Positions 45,420-58,699 of a DNA stretch of 64,000 nt are shown one piece after another. The number at the start of each line of letters is the position of its first letter. Within the stretch, counting starts at the first letter, position 1. Both the position numbers and the translations under genes were made by a program. Source of the stretch: Salminus brasiliensis (taxonomy: Eukaryota; Chordata; Actinopteri; Characiformes; Bryconidae); contig NC_132894.1 in assembly GCF_030463535.1 (NCBI RefSeq), forward strand, positions 29,516,625 through 29,580,624. Reading direction: 5' to 3'. The notes below the pieces were generated by a model. The model was not told the DNA's origin. It made no database searches and worked only from the letters and a program-made list of their open reading frames with translations.

Positions 45420-45610
45420 TTCAGGTGTTCTCACAACAATGGGCTCGCCACCCAAGAGTCCAGACCTCAACATCATTGAACAAGTTTCGGATGACTTGGA
45501 TGGCGAGAAGCAGAAAATGCTCCAAACTATTGAAGCTAAAAGTGTTCTCAGAACAGTGGGCTAAGAGACACCCAAGAGTCCAGACCTCAATGTTTTTATA
45601 CAAGACTGAA
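45420..45610 (+). pseudogene. Tc1-like transposase fossil, DDE end
   Basis: Plus-strand codons at 45,454-45,480 read KSPDLNIIE, the conserved proline-rich block just before the last catalytic residue of Tc1-like transposases. The nearby stretch is repeated about 117 bp downstream (AAGAGTCCAGACCTCAA at both). Frames are broken; it is inactive. Confidence 0.65.
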
Positions 45611-45619
45611 CTTTGGAGG

Positions 45620-46295
45620 TGTAGAAACACCTCCCTGCAGACTATGAAGCCCTACAGGGCTGGAATATGAGAATAACTAGGTGTGTATCTCCAAACAAAC
45701 TAATGTCATATTGTTAAAAACATTGATTCCAAACCTTCAACTGCCGTTGCTGGTGCAGCAGAGCTGGAGTGGATGCTTTTGGATATCTATAATTATTCTG
45801 ATATTTGTCAATGGAAGGGTTTGGGGAGTTTTGGAAAAATCTTGGGTCTATAAAAAAACACAGTCAAATCAAACCAGTCCCTGCAGCCAGCTGGCATTCA
45901 CTGGTCACACACAGCATGTCTCCTGCCTGTGAGAAAGTTCGAAGCGTAGCTCAGTCACTGTGCGTCTATGTGGAGAGATCTTACTGACGGCTCAGAGCGA
46001 TCGGTCAGCTTGTTTTAATTTAAGCATGGTACTGTGACAGGAACTGTGGGGGAGTGGAGGAAGTGGACGTTGCATGGGAAACAGTTAACAGAGACTTTAA
46101 AGATGATCCAGTTGTTATGAGGAGAGTTACGGAGACGTTTCCCATGGAGACTGAGGATGTGCCTCTTTCACAACATGCACTTTTGAAAAAATGTTTATGT
46201 TTCAAATGGCTTCATAATTAATTACTAAACGTCCAGCCTGCCACATTATATTATTCTGCAGTGACCCCCAGAATTACTGGCACCCGTGATAAAGA
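45620..46295. other. Unassigned stretch
   Basis: No supported gene or repeat boundary. A minus-strand frame at 46,020-46,205 is Ser/Thr-rich without a family. Confidence 0.35.
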
Positions 46296-46299
46296 TGAG

Positions 46300-47182
46300 C
46301 ACAAATACACTGCCTTGCAAAAGTAAAAACTATCATATTAAATTTTTGGACAAATGACATATTTCATTAAATAAAAAACGTGACTCTTAAAATCCATTTA
46401 AAGTCATATATTTATATAAGAAAACTTCAACATCAAAAACAGTGATTTAATTTTTTTTTAAAGTTCACCTTTATTAAATAATAGATCCCTTAATTCAAGT
46501 GCCACTGGTCAGTCTGTGAATGTGGAGGAAGGACAGCTGTGAAAATGAACATCAAAGGACATGGTAATTAGAAATTAAGATATAGACATGCACAAGATAT
46601 GAAAAGGCTGCAAAGTACTATCCAGGTGTTGGGATATCCCTATAAGTACTGTTGAATCAACCTTGAGGAAACAGAAGCCACATCACACCACACAGAAACT
46701 ATCTAGACTTGGCCATCCTTCAAAATTTATCATCAGAACAAGAAGACTTGTTCTGACTTGTGAGTGAAACCACAGAGAGGCCAACAATCACTTTGAAGGA
46801 GCTACAGAGCTCAGCAGCTGAGAAGAGTGTAGGCGCCCCAGGCAACAATACCAGAAAAACACACCAAACTCCAAGTGTAATTCAGTACTGTTTTTGACCA
46901 TGCACAATTGCTAGGGTGTCACAAAGCAAAGTCAATTGAAAACTGGTTTCATGAACATGACAATGAGTTCAGGGTTCCTAAGTGACCTTCCCAGCCAATG
47001 AATCTGAATCTAGAGATCCTTAGAGTCCTTGAGAAGTTGTAGAACAGGAGATTTACAGCTCCTGAAACATCTACGGGGATTGTGTGATGCAATCATGTCA
47101 ACATGGACCAGAATCTCCAAGGAATGTTTCCAACATCTTGTGCAAGCCATGCCACGAAGAATTGAGGTACTGTACTGAGAGC
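46300..47182 (+). pseudogene. Tc1-like transposon fossil
   Basis: It begins with an end-like TACACTGCCTTGCAAAAGTA. Broken transposase pieces follow in order: helix-turn-helix-like codons near 46,640 (reading PISTVES), and a C-terminal segment at 47,113-47,178 reading ISKECFQHLVQAMPRRIEVL before a TGA. Stops and shifts throughout show that it is dead. The 3' three-fifths were later duplicated. Confidence 0.7.
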
Positions 47183-49553
47183 AAAAGAAGGCCCAACCCA
47201 GTCTGTTAGTATAGTGCTACTAATAAAGTGATTAAAACATGAATCATGTTTTTATAAATCGGCCCTTTCAGATTTGACACTTCAGTGATGTAATTTACAG
47301 TTCTTCATTTGTCTCAGTCTTTTAACCTCTTAACACTCCAAGGCTTATGAAGGTGTATTACTCAGTAACTACAGAGACTTCATTTACACTTTGTTACAAC
47401 AGGTTGTCTTCACATTATTTTAGACCAAAAGTATTCAGATTTCTATAAATCATTTGTATTCTGATTGTTGTCACAATTGCTCACATGTGCACTTTAGCTG
47501 CCTTAATAACAACAATACACAAGCGTATGCTGACTAGGCCGAAAAAAACGTAGCTAAACGGTCGCATTTATGAGCTTAGATGTTGATGTGTCCCATTACT
47601 AAACAACTACAACAATCTCCCCGAGCAGTGCTGCACTTCTGTAATCTACAGCAAGAAATGACACACAGCATGATTGCTAATTGCTCAGTAGATAACAACT
47701 GCTAACAGGCTCTCAGTCTTTTCAAGTAATATTCAGAGACAGGCCAAGATTCCAGATTATGGCTCTTCACTAAGGAACACAGTCTAACTCTCCTGTTATA
47801 TGTTCAGACGTGAAGAACTGCCATGTTGTTATGTTTAGCAAAAAGAACGATTTCTTATGTGGCTTTTTGTGGTTGAGACTGCAGTTGAGCCAAATATCAA
47901 ATCCGTTCATTACAGGTTAGCTAGCGTCATTAGCCTCTTAGCTCCAGGGCACAACTAAAGAAGCAGACTTTACACAGACACCAAACCTGTCTTAGCTTAT
48001 TGACTGTGCCTGGGGGACATTGTGTACATTTTATTTTTCATTGTGCACTTCTTTTAAAGCTACAGCAAATGATTAATAACTAATTAGCAGTTGGGATATC
48101 CCTATAAGTACTGTTGAATCAACCTTGAGGAAACAGAAGCCACACCACACCACACAGAAACTATCTAGACTTGGCCATCCTTCAAAATTTATCATCAGAA
48201 CAAGAAGACTTGTTCTGACTTGTGAGTGAAACCACAGAGAGGCCAACAATCACTTTGAAGGAGCTACAGAGCTCAGCAGCTGAGAAGAGTGTAGGCGCCC
48301 CAGGCAACAATACCAGAAAAACACACCAAACTCCAAGTGTAATTCAGTACTGTTTTTGACCATGCACAATTGCTAGGGTGTCACAAAGCAAAGTCAATTT
48401 AAAACTGGTTTCATGAACATGACAATAAGTTCAGGGTTCCGAAGTGACCTTCCCAGCCAATGAGTCTGAATCTAGAGATCCTTAGAGTCCTTGAGAAGCT
48501 GTAGAACAGGAGATTTACAGCTCCTGAAACATCTACGGGGATTGTGTGATGCAATCATGTCAACATGGACCAGAATCTCCAAGGAATGTTTCCAACATCT
48601 TGTGCAAGCCATGCCACGAAGAATTGAGGTACTGTACTGAGAGCAAAAGAAGGCCCAACCCAGTCTGTTAGTATAGTGCTACTAATAAAGTGATTAAAAC
48701 ATGAATCATGTTTTTATAAATCGGCCCTTTCAGATTTGACACTTTAGTGATGTAATTTACAGTTCTTCATTTGTCTCAGTCTTTTAACCTCTTAACACTC
48801 CAAGGCTTATGAAGGTGTATTACTCAGTAACTACAGAGACTTCATTTACACTTTGTTACAACAGGTTGTCTTCACATTATTTTAGACCAAAAGTATTCAG
48901 ATTTCTATAAATCATTTGTATTCTGATTGTTGTCACATTTGCTCACATGTGCACTTTAGCTGCCTTAATAACAACAATACACAAGCGTATGCTGACTAGG
49001 CCGAAAAAAACGTAGCTAACCGGTCGCATTTATGAGCTTAGATGTTGATGTGTCCCATTACTAAACAACTACAACAATCTCCCCGAGCAGTGCTGCACTT
49101 CTGTAATCTACAGCAAGAAATGACACACAGCATGATTGCTAATTGCTCAGTAGATAACAACTGCTAACAGGCTCTCAGTCTTTTCAAGTAATATTCAGAA
49201 ACAGGCCAAGATTCCAGATTATGGCTCTTCACTAAGGAACACAGTCTAACTCTCCTGTTATATGTTCAGACGTGAAGAACTGCCATGTTGTTATGTTTAG
49301 CAAAAAGGAAAACGATTTCTTATGTGGCTTTTTGTGGTTGAGACTGCAGTCCAGCCAAATATCAAATCCGTTCATTACAGGTTAGCTAGCGTCATTAGCC
49401 TTTTAGCTCCAGGGCACAACTAAAGAAGCAGACTTTACACAGACACCAAACCTGTCTTGGCTTATTGACTGTGCCTGGGGGACATTGTGTACATTTTATT
49501 TTTCATTGTGCACTTCTCTTAAAGCTACAGCAAATAATTAATAACTAATAGCA
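46628..49553 (+). repeat. Tandem duplication, two copies of about 1,462 bp
   Basis: 46,628-48,089 is repeated directly at 48,090-49,553. I counted about 20 substitutions or small indels by eye (for example GAACG versus GGAAAACG near 49,310), so the copies are roughly 98-99% identical. Each copy contains part of the Tc1-like fossil plus about 0.9 kb of other sequence. Both ends share GTTG, so a short microhomology lies at the breakpoints. Confidence 0.95.
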
Positions 49554-49559
49554 GTTGTA

Positions 49560-50510
49560 TATATAAAAAAATATTAACAGTTATGGGAATAAAAACGATA
49601 TACTTACCATTTACATTCTTGTTCATATCGCTATTTTACATTGCGTCCAAACTAAACCCTGCTGCAGAATGAGCCGTTAGCATGTGAATTCCCACCCAGT
49701 CTCCAGTCTGTTAAGACCAGAAGCTAGCACCTTTTACGTGTTTGCTTAGTTGCTGCTTTCACCTTTGTTCACACATGGTATCTCCACTGTGTAACCTTTA
49801 CTGTTTGATTAAAGCACTTTATCTTCACCCGGAGTGTTTTCCTTTCAGAACTAGGTATTATTCATCCTGCGAGGGGTGAATACCTATAGAATCTATAGAG
49901 GCGATAATCGTGCCCCTCAGTAGTAGGCCTCCTTTGGTATTTTTAACAGTGCACAACCCCAGATCGAATGACAGATCCATCTCTGTGATTTGTTCTCACA
50001 GTTTATTGCAGAAGTGAATCGTGTGGCATCCAGATGAACATCACATGACCATCTCCATTATCGTGACAAGCCTATGAGAATGCCTTCCTTGGGAAGAAAT
50101 TGGAGCAGACAGACGTAACTTAAAAGACAGAGGGAGAGAAAGGAATGATGCAATGAATGGTGGGAATAGGCACTGAATGGGGGCGGTCAGTGCACATCCA
50201 TAGAAGGTCTGGGTCAGGACACAATTTCGAACAGGCAGGAAGTTGTGGTGGACCTGGAGATGATTCTGCCGATAAAGCATTCCAGGAAAATACTGAGAAG
50301 TTTTACAATACAAGAGCCATTAGGTTCCATTTTTGCACTTGGTGACCAATCAGGTTAACTATCAAACATTGTCTTGTTAGAACCTGTGCTTTATAGTTCA
50401 TTGTCTGCTGGTTTGGCTGATACTTATCTGATACTGAAATTTTGAGAATGATCCACTGTCACTGATTCAATGTCTAGTTCCTTTAAAAATGAGTCATTAA
50501 TTAAATAATT
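49560..50510. other. No supported feature
   Basis: Mixed sequence. Frames on both strands at 50,041-50,345 overlap and have no domain. Confidence 0.4.
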
Positions 50511-50514
50511 TATC

Positions 50515-50705
50515 TTTCTATCTGGTCAAGGTCGCAGTGGGTCCAGAGCCTATATGGAAACACTGGGTGTAAGGCAAGAACACACACCCATTCGCTCCAA
50601 TTTAGGCAATGGCCAGAGGCAATTTAGCATGGCCAGTTCACCTACAATGTGTTTTTGGGGCGTGGGAGGAAACTGGAGAACCCAGAGAAAAAAAGAGAAG
50701 AACAT
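50515..50705 (+). repeat. Dispersed teleost repeat, decayed copy
   Basis: GGTCAAGGTCGCAGTGGGTC, CAATTTAGCATGGCC and GGGAGGAAACTGGAGAACCC appear in order. It is the same family as 27,300-27,650. Confidence 0.7.
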
Positions 50706-50709
50706 TGGG

Positions 50710-51900
50710 GAAATCAAACAATTTTTAACTCAAATATGTGATCAACAGATAATTTTGCCAATCCTGAGAGCTGGTCAGGTCATAAGAACCATATATTAAG
50801 AGTTGCTGCAGCGGAACAATACCTGCACAAGAAGCCCTGCACAATGATGCTAGAAAGGTTAATATGGCATCCATTCCACCCCTGCTCAGTATCAGCAATT
50901 GGCTAATTGTGCTGAAAGACAATCTGTGATCGGTAATGGCTCCAAAAACACTGATCAGTCCATCTCTACTTAAAATGACAGTGTCAACCCATGTTGTTGC
51001 TCCACTGAACAAATACTACTCCAGGCTTGGCACACTGCTAACTGCACTATGCAACTTTGAAGAAGCAGGCAGAACAACAATGCTTGTGCAAAGTAGCAAA
51101 ACTGGATATGTTTACATAAAATATTAGTCTGTTGCGTCAGTCTGCATGACTTTTATCACTTTCAGTGATGGTTCTGTATTTCTCAGCTTGTCCAGAAATG
51201 CGCGTGAATAGAATGTATTTTAGGAATTACACTTGTACCCAACTGTAGAGGGAGCTCATGAGCAAGAAATAGCAATTCTCGCATAATGCCACTTGAAGAC
51301 GTTTATCTAGTCTTTTTTATTGGCAGATAATTGTGCGTGTTTTCAGCATTACTTAGGATGGGAAACTGCAATGGGAGCCAAATTTACATTAACAATAAGA
51401 GGAAATGCAGAAACTGCAGTAATCTGTTTGCTCTGGGTTGGACTGGGAACTAAATTCAACACTAGTCCTTTGTCTAGAGCAGTCCACCACACTGACCACA
51501 AACCTACATCCCCCATCTACTCATAGTACATGGAAGTTCATCTCCAATTAGTGTAAAAGTTTGTTCCTGTGTATTTTCCTTTCCTCATGCACTATTCTGG
51601 CACCTCATTTACACCTTCTGGAGGTTTTCACCATCTCTCTCTCCAGCTAGCCTTTATAGTTTATTTTTCCCAGGTGTTCTCCTTTTTCTTTTCCATTTGG
51701 GTGGTAGCATTTTGGGTGATTGACCAAAGGCCACGCAATAAGGATACAGTGGATCACAAATGTGTCTAGATATGTGCACTTCAGTATTCCCCTTGGTATA
51801 TGCTGTTTGTCTGGTGGTCTCTGTTTACTTTATATAAGACTATACAGCTGAAGCTACAATGCTGCACATTGGCTGGGTGGATATGTTTAATGCACTTTCA
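50710..51900. other. Unassigned stretch with a repeat fragment
   Basis: Around 50,880-50,970 (CAGCAATTGGCTAATT, CACTGATCAGTCCATC) is a fragment resembling a dispersed family that includes about 62,690-62,740. No gene is supported. Confidence 0.35.
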
Positions 51901-51902
51901 GG

Positions 51903-52043
51903 AAAGCAACATTATGAAGCAATTGTACCTTCAAATGAGGAAAAAAAGAGCAGTAGAGTGGCCATTTGGAAAACCGGGACAATTCCTGGTCTACTGCTCT
52001 TTTTTACTCATTTGAAGGTACAATTCCTGCATAATGTTGCTTT
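51903..52043. repeat. Foldback element, arms about 53 bp
   Basis: The left arm 51,903-51,957 (AAAGCAACATTATG...) and right arm 51,990-52,043 (...CATAATGTTGCTTT) are reverse complements with only a few mismatches and one small gap, around a 32-bp spacer. The whole element is about 141 bp and has no target-duplication that I can identify. Confidence 0.85.
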
Positions 52044-52049
52044 AAGTTG

Positions 52050-52640
52050 GAACAGATTCAAAAAAGTTTAGTCACATGGGCAAGTCTTGAGGCATGTACA
52101 AAAATACTGCATAATGCGCTTACTGATCCAATCTACACTCTGAATAAGCTTGCATATTCACTGGAGGAAGAAAACTGGAAGAAAACATCCAACGAGAAAA
52201 AAAGAAAGCCTCATATTCATTACATATTGCAATCAAAGCACTGATTTTACAATGATATTAAAATATGCAGGGTCAACATGCACACTCCGTAACTCCCCAG
52301 GTTGCAGATTAAACCAGTAAAAAAAAAAAAGAAATCAACAAGTCTCTTCCGTTGCGTAGATGAAACAGCCACTAGAGGTCTGCAGAATAAGGGGTTACCC
52401 CACAACAATCAGTAGAGAATGCACTTAGAAACACCTCCAGAACAGGGCCTTTGCTCAACACCCAGTGCCCCTATGTGAAAAAGTGACTGTCCCCTTCCTT
52501 TGAAAACCGGCTACACCCCACTAAGCAGCTGTAACTGCAAGCAAACGTTGGTTATCATTGTGTCACAACGCCCACTTCTTTGTTCAGTTACATTTGTAGG
52601 CCTTGAACTGCACATATCAGGTTCTGCCACAACATTTTAG
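52050..52640. other. No supported feature
   Basis: Mixed sequence with an A-run at 52,320-52,331. Confidence 0.4.
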
Positions 52641-52644
52641 TACA

Positions 52645-52945
52645 CTCCTAAAAATAAAGGTGCTTCAAAAAAAAGGTTCTTTGAGGTTCATTTGGTTCCA
52701 TGAAGAACCATGTTTGTAATAGAGACGTGTAAATGTGGTTTCTCAGTGTTTGTCAACCCTGGTCCTGGAGGCACTTTGACTCCCAGCTTTAACACACCCC
52801 CTGCAACATTGAAATGGCTTGCTAATGAGCTCATTAGTTCAGGTGTTAGAATCAGGTGTGTTGGGAGCAGGGAAAGCACTAAAATGTGCAGGGCTGGGCT
52901 GGACAGGGCAGGATAAAGGTGGAGAAACACTGCTTGAGACCTTCA
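52645..52945. repeat. GGTTCT-type repeat followed by foldback MITE copy 2
   Basis: 52,645-52,735 belongs to the GGTTCT family. From 52,738 begins TTTCTCAGTGTTTGTCAACC then CTGGTCCTGGAGGCAC; the element ends with GGTGGAGAAACACTG, the reverse complement of its start. It is the best preserved copy of the family also at 7731-7900. Confidence 0.75.
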
Positions 52946-52949
52946 AAAA

Positions 52950-54485
52950 GTTCTTCCCACTCAAACATTGTATTGATTGCAATTTTCTTCTTGATTTAGA
53001 TTTGTTTACTTTTTAACATATGACTGATCTGATTACTACTACAAATATATATTAAATAGGTATGTGAACATTTTTAGCTGTTGTGGATAAGCCTCAAATG
53101 TAAGTACAAATATTTAAAGCTTGATATTTAAAACTTTCTATATATTTGATCTAAAGACTGTAACACATTAATGTGAATGACAGCAGTCATGTTGTAAACA
53201 ATGGCTGAAGCTAGTATACACATTATATACACCAGTATTACAACCAAACCTTAGCAGTTTCCACTCCATCAGGTTTAAAAATGTCCCAGCTGAAAAGCTC
53301 CACTCATCCTGTGTCATTTCCTTAATGAGCCAACCAATAAAATGAGAGTTAAACTGAACCAGAGCTGAAAAGTGGACCAGATTTACTCATGTTTGCTAAT
53401 GTTTACACTGACGTAGCAGAAGAATTAACCTTCTGTGCGGCCGTAAACAGCGCGACACTCTTCTACCTAGTCTTTAATACATGTTGGAGGGCCCTGTTGC
53501 TGTGCTGAAGCCCAGCAAGTGGAGCCATTTGAATCACAGCCATGCTGTGTGGGGCTGTGTTTGTGTGGTTAGCCCCCAAGTCTAAGTGTGACTGGCAGAG
53601 AATCGGTCATTTGAGAGGTTATGTGATTCTGGTCACCGGCAGAGATCATTAAGTGCATTTCTAATTATGAACATGGTTCTTATGGAACCATGCAGAGTTA
53701 CGCCTGGACTTTGACTAGGACATTCCAAAAGTTTAAAATCTGCAGTTTGTAAGGTAGACTTTGGGTCTAGAGGGTTTTTTTCTGCATTACCCAATATAGT
53801 ATGCTGGGCTGCTAGTATTGGGCCAATACCAGTTCTGGGCAACAGATTGGTTCCATCCCTAGCTCTTCTGGACCCGCAAGCAAAGCGTATTATATCTGAC
53901 ATGGTTACTATGACCATGCCCCAGCCTGCTCCACAAGCATATTATCAGATTCTCAGTCTGTTTGTAAAGTCTTACCATTATCTTGCAGATCAAGCTCTGT
54001 CTCCAGTTTCCAGTTACAGAGCCATCTTGTCAGTTTCTGATTTGTGCCACAAGTTCTTTATTTTTGCCTCTACCACCTCGCTTGGTAGTAAACAGCATTA
54101 TGCAACTGAACGCTACCTCTTCTGGGTGAGTCATCTTTCTGCGATACATACTGTACATTCCTCGGGTATTTAATTCATTCAGGAAGTTAATAAGGAGCTA
54201 TTTGGGAAGGAAAGGAGTGTACAGGTCAAAGTAGGTAAAGGTTTATTGGGTAGTGATGATGAGTAATCCTCATCATACAGCTACACTTATCTGTATACTG
54301 TGGTAAAAGCTTCCATCTTGTTTGATAGACCCTTCAAAATGTTCTTTATAGTTCCTTATTAGTGATTGGATGTATGGTTCTAGGAGAAATGTCTGAGGCT
54401 CTTTAAACTTTAAAAAGGTTCTTCACACTCCTACATATTTAATTTACAAAAATGGGTTGTTAAAGAACCAAATGTTAAAATTTTC
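52950..54485. other. Intergenic stretch with transposon scraps
   Basis: Near 53,700-53,740 (CCTGGACTTTGACTAGGACA) is a short piece resembling an antisense Tc1-type element. A plus frame at 53,847-54,173 shows no domain. A GGTTCT-type fragment is at 54,330-54,480. Confidence 0.4.
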
Positions 54486-54487
54486 TT

Positions 54488-54727
54488 TTAGTTTCTGATA
54501 ATGTTTAGGTTGGGGGCCTGTGAGGGCCATGACAAAACCTTCAGTTTGCGGCTCATTGTGGATTCTGAGGTGAGGTTACAGAAATGGTTCTTTTTAAACA
54601 ATTCTTGCATTGTTGTTTTTTTTTCTGATGACTCTTCCATGAAGGTAAATGTCTTTTGATGATCATTTGTAAAGTTAATTGTAATTAATATAAATGTAAC
54701 TTTCTTGTGAGGAAAAAGTTCAGACAT
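54488..54727 (-). pseudogene. Tc1-like transposase fossil, minus
   Basis: The minus strand around 54,534-54,494 reads VLSWPSQAPNLNIIRN, the same conserved block as at 45,454 but with Asp and Glu replaced by Asn and Arg. It is a broken fragment. Confidence 0.65.
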
Positions 54728-54959
54728 GCTATTCCCTAATAGCTGGTATTTCTCCTCTTGGCTGAAATAATTCAGTAAGACATTTCGTGTAATGATCTAC
54801 CAGTCTACCTGACATCAACCAACTTTTTCCCACTCCTCCATGCAGAATCCTTTCAGCTGCGTGACGTTTCAACTTTAGCATTTACGTTTTGTAGTCTCTT
54901 TGTAGACTGAACTTAGTAGGATGGCCTGACACACCAATTTTCCATTATGCTGCTTTAAA

Positions 54960-55170
54960 AAGGGGGTTCTTCAGTGGTTTCACATAGAACCGTGAGAACT
55001 CAAAGAATCCTTTGAATGCATAAACAGCTCTTTGGTAACATGGTGCTTCATATACAAGGAATATGCTATATAGCAGTACAAGGGATTCCAATATTGCTGC
55101 AAGTCAAATAAACCCAGTTCTTTTATATACCCTGTAGCAAACTCTTAAGGAACCTTTATAGTTGTCTTTT
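54960..55170. repeat. Dispersed GGTTCT-type repeat
   Basis: GGGGGTTCTTCAGTGGTTTC and CATAGAACCGTGAGAACTCA begin the copy. Its right edge abuts the DNA element that follows. Confidence 0.55.
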
Positions 55171-55179
55171 TTTCAGGAT

Positions 55180-55529
55180 ACACTATATTGTTACAAAAAT
55201 TCACAAAAGTATTGGGACACCTGCACATTCACTGTTTCTTCAGAGTTTATCCTGCTTTTGTTACAGTAACTGTCTCTGCCATCCAGGAAAGGCTTTCTAC
55301 TACCCACTTCATCCCTAATTCCCCAATTCGTCCCAAAATAATTGGATGGAGCACCAGAGAACACACTACTACTGCTCCACAGCTCAATAGTCCACACATG
55401 GCATTAGACATGGTACCAATATATTCATGTTTATCTGCTTCAGAGAGCTCCAGCAATGGGTGCAACATAAAGTAGCTAAATGAATTCATTACAAGGAGTA
55501 TCCACAAACATTTGGACATGTAGTGTAAC
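55180..55529. mobile_element. Non-autonomous DNA transposon with TIRs
   Basis: The left end TACACTATATTGTTAC and the right end (reverse complement TACACTACATGTCCAAATG) are inverted. The interior has AAAGTATTGGGACACCTGCA and GGAGTATCCACAAACATTTG, an arrangement I know from an abundant teleost element. The frames on both strands inside it are not genes. Confidence 0.75.
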
Positions 55530-55869
55530 TACGTACAATGAACTCATTTTAAGTAAATGTAAGTAGATCATAAGTGTGTTCAAATTAACTGGACAGGTCA
55601 ATTTATGCATTGGTCACTGTGCTTAACATTCAGTCACTTATATCAGTTACTTGTTACTGTGCTATCCAGCTGTTGCACACTCATCAGGTGGGTGTTCACT
55701 TGTGGGTATTTCCAAACAACACCAGCGAGGCTAAGTGGTTAACCAAGATATAGAAGTAAGATGCACACACAAGAGGAGGTATTGACTTGGAAAAAATTAA
55801 AGGTACCTGTGTATGAAAAAGGTCTTTTCTCTGAAAAACTGACCAAAGCAAATCCATCATGGTTTATTC

Positions 55870-56829
<960 letters not shown>

Positions 56830-56830
<1 letters not shown>

Positions 56831-56905
56831 TGTGTGTGTTTGCTCACTAGTGTGTATTTACTGCATAGATGGATTAAAGGCAGAGTTCAAGTTCAATCTG
56901 TGACT
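56830..56905 (+). mobile_element. SINE tail fragment (family B)
   Basis: TGCTCACTAGTGTGTATTTA, GCATAGATGGATTAAAGGCA match the 3' part of the copy at 15,760-15,990. The head is absent. Confidence 0.6.
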
Positions 56906-56909
56906 TGTG

Positions 56910-57530
56910 TCTTGTTATGTCTTGAATTCCCAAGAATTCATAAGGCCTAGGTTAAAGGCCTTTTGAGTTATTCAAGTTATGCTAAATGCTAATGATGAGA
57001 AGATGCTAGAAAGCTGTTCTCAGCAGGAAAAGGACTAGTTCCTAAAATATTTTGACACAAATTTGTGTAGCAGGGAAAAGTCCAGTTTCATTGCTACCAA
57101 CATTTAAAAGATTTACTTTTGTACGGAAGCTGAATGGTTCTTCTTTGGCATCTCTCAAAGAATCTGCATTTTCTTGGCTTTTTTTACATTACATTTCAAA
57201 GGACTGAAGCATTGTTTTAATGAGCTTTAAGGCTACCAGCAAATTTGTCCACGTCTGTAGGTCAAGGGGAATGACAACACACAGGGACAGTCAAATAACA
57301 TGCAAATAGAGGATGGCAGGAAATATGCTGAGTTTTACCTGACAGGGCTGCATTTATCAAACAAACACATATCAGGTTAATCTGAGAACATTGTGTTTGG
57401 AAAAAAACACAACTGCTTTAGTTTAGGGTACGTCAAATTACAGTACACACATTCCCAACATCAATGGGAGAAAACGTAATAAAAACAATAACTAGCTGAT
57501 TACATTTTTCATGAAATGGCATTTTTAAGA
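56910..57530. other. Dispersed repeat fragment and unassigned sequence
   Basis: The words AAGGCCTTTTGAGTTATTCA and TTTTGACACAAATTTGTGTAG near 56,940-57,075 recur in the same order at 58,990-59,410, where they are farther apart. They are two versions of one element, one internally deleted or the other carrying an insertion. Confidence 0.45.
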
Positions 57531-58105
57531 AAGGGTTTTAAGTGGTTCTTTATTTGGTTGTAAAGGTCTTAGTTAAGAAAAACAGTTTTAACTGGTGTAA
57601 AAGTTTTGTTTGTGGACTTGTGGAAAAGGTAATTCACATTTCATCTTCTTGAAAGAACTCCATATTAGAACCAAAGGTTCTTAATGAAATCAAAAGTGTT
57701 TTTTCAATGGAATTGCTTCAGAGACCCTTTTTGGTGCCTTTATTGAATGTAGCTCTAATAAGACTGAACCTAACACTAGATCTTGCAGTACACTGTTAAC
57801 AGTATAAGTTCATTGAGGACTTTGTCACAGTTATTTGATTTGAAACTGTGAAGGAATCTTCTAAGGTGCTTTGAGGAACCTTCAAGGAACCGTTTCCTTC
57901 TAAAAAAATATTTTCCTGTATTTTCCAGGCCATCCCTGGTTCACTCAGAACCAGGGATGGCCAGTTCCAGTCCTGGAGGGTCAGATTATCGCACAGGTTA
58001 TTGCCTGTCCTGCTCAAGCACATCCACATTTAGTGGGTCTGTTAGAGCTCTGTAATCAGCTAACTGTGCTGGACTCTGGCCTCCGTTACCCATCACTACT
58101 CTAAA
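57530..58105. repeat. GGTTCT-type repeats and decayed foldback MITE
   Basis: GGTTCT-type pieces lie at 57,530-57,740 and 57,850-57,930. Then at 57,930-57,960 the words CCATCCCTGGTTC and GAACCAGGGATGG form a 13-bp inverted repeat, leading into CCAGTCCTGGAGGGTCAGA, a decayed relative of the foldback element at 7731. Confidence 0.5.
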
Positions 58106-58111
58106 ACTAAA

Positions 58112-58425
58112 TGTTTGCTGGCCTGCCATCAGCAACCGGAGCCCTAGAGAGCACAATTAGCCTGCTCTCTTTGGGTGGGCAGATGGCGCTCTCTCTCCCC
58201 ACATCACCTCAGCATAATGCTGGATGGCACAGTCCTCTGCTAGCTGACGCATCAGAGCTGGGTATCCAGCTCTTTCCTCCTTGTCTTGGTTGCCCGTTGA
58301 TGTTGCATCGGAGGCTGGTTGCGCATGTGTCAGAGGAGGAGTATATATGTCCCAGTGTCACTCTCTCAGTATCGGGAGCATTACATGTAATGGAAGAGGG
58401 GACTAATGAGAGAGGATTAGGGAAT
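58112..58425 (+). mobile_element. SINE (family C)
   Basis: GCCTGCCATCAGCAACCGGA, CTCTCTCTCCCCACATCACC, GGCTGGTTGCGCATGTGTCA and GGGAGCATTACATGTAATGG match the copy at 43,963-44,290 with a longer middle part. The tRNA-like head is missing or decayed. Confidence 0.75.
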
Positions 58426-58625
58426 TAACAGAAAAGGGTTCTAAGTATATAGTACCAGAATCAGGTTCTTTGCCCAGTAACAGCAGTGGAACCTTTTCTG
58501 GAACTATGTAGAAGCATTTATGAATATTAACAGAACCAGAGCTATGAAAAAGGGGTCTTGTCTAATGAGGGTTGCCAAACCTGTATGTTGGGTGTGGCTC
58601 TTAGCTCTAGGCAAAAAAGATAGTT

Positions 58626-58638
58626 TAGAAGCTCTCTG

Positions 58639-58672
<34 letters not shown>

Positions 58673-58686
58673 TCTCTCTCTCTCTT
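58626..58686. repeat. Compound (CT)n(CA)n(CT)n microsatellite
   Basis: TCTC units, then about eight CA units, then TCTC units, uninterrupted over about 60 bp. Confidence 0.95.
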
Positions 58687-58699
58687 TTCATTTGCATTG

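Noticed and set aside
50725..51012. 95-codon minus frame
   Set aside because: It overlaps a dispersed repeat fragment and shows no protein family.
55188..55519. Overlapping frames of 68-95 codons on both strands
   Set aside because: They fall entirely inside a TIR-bounded non-autonomous transposon.
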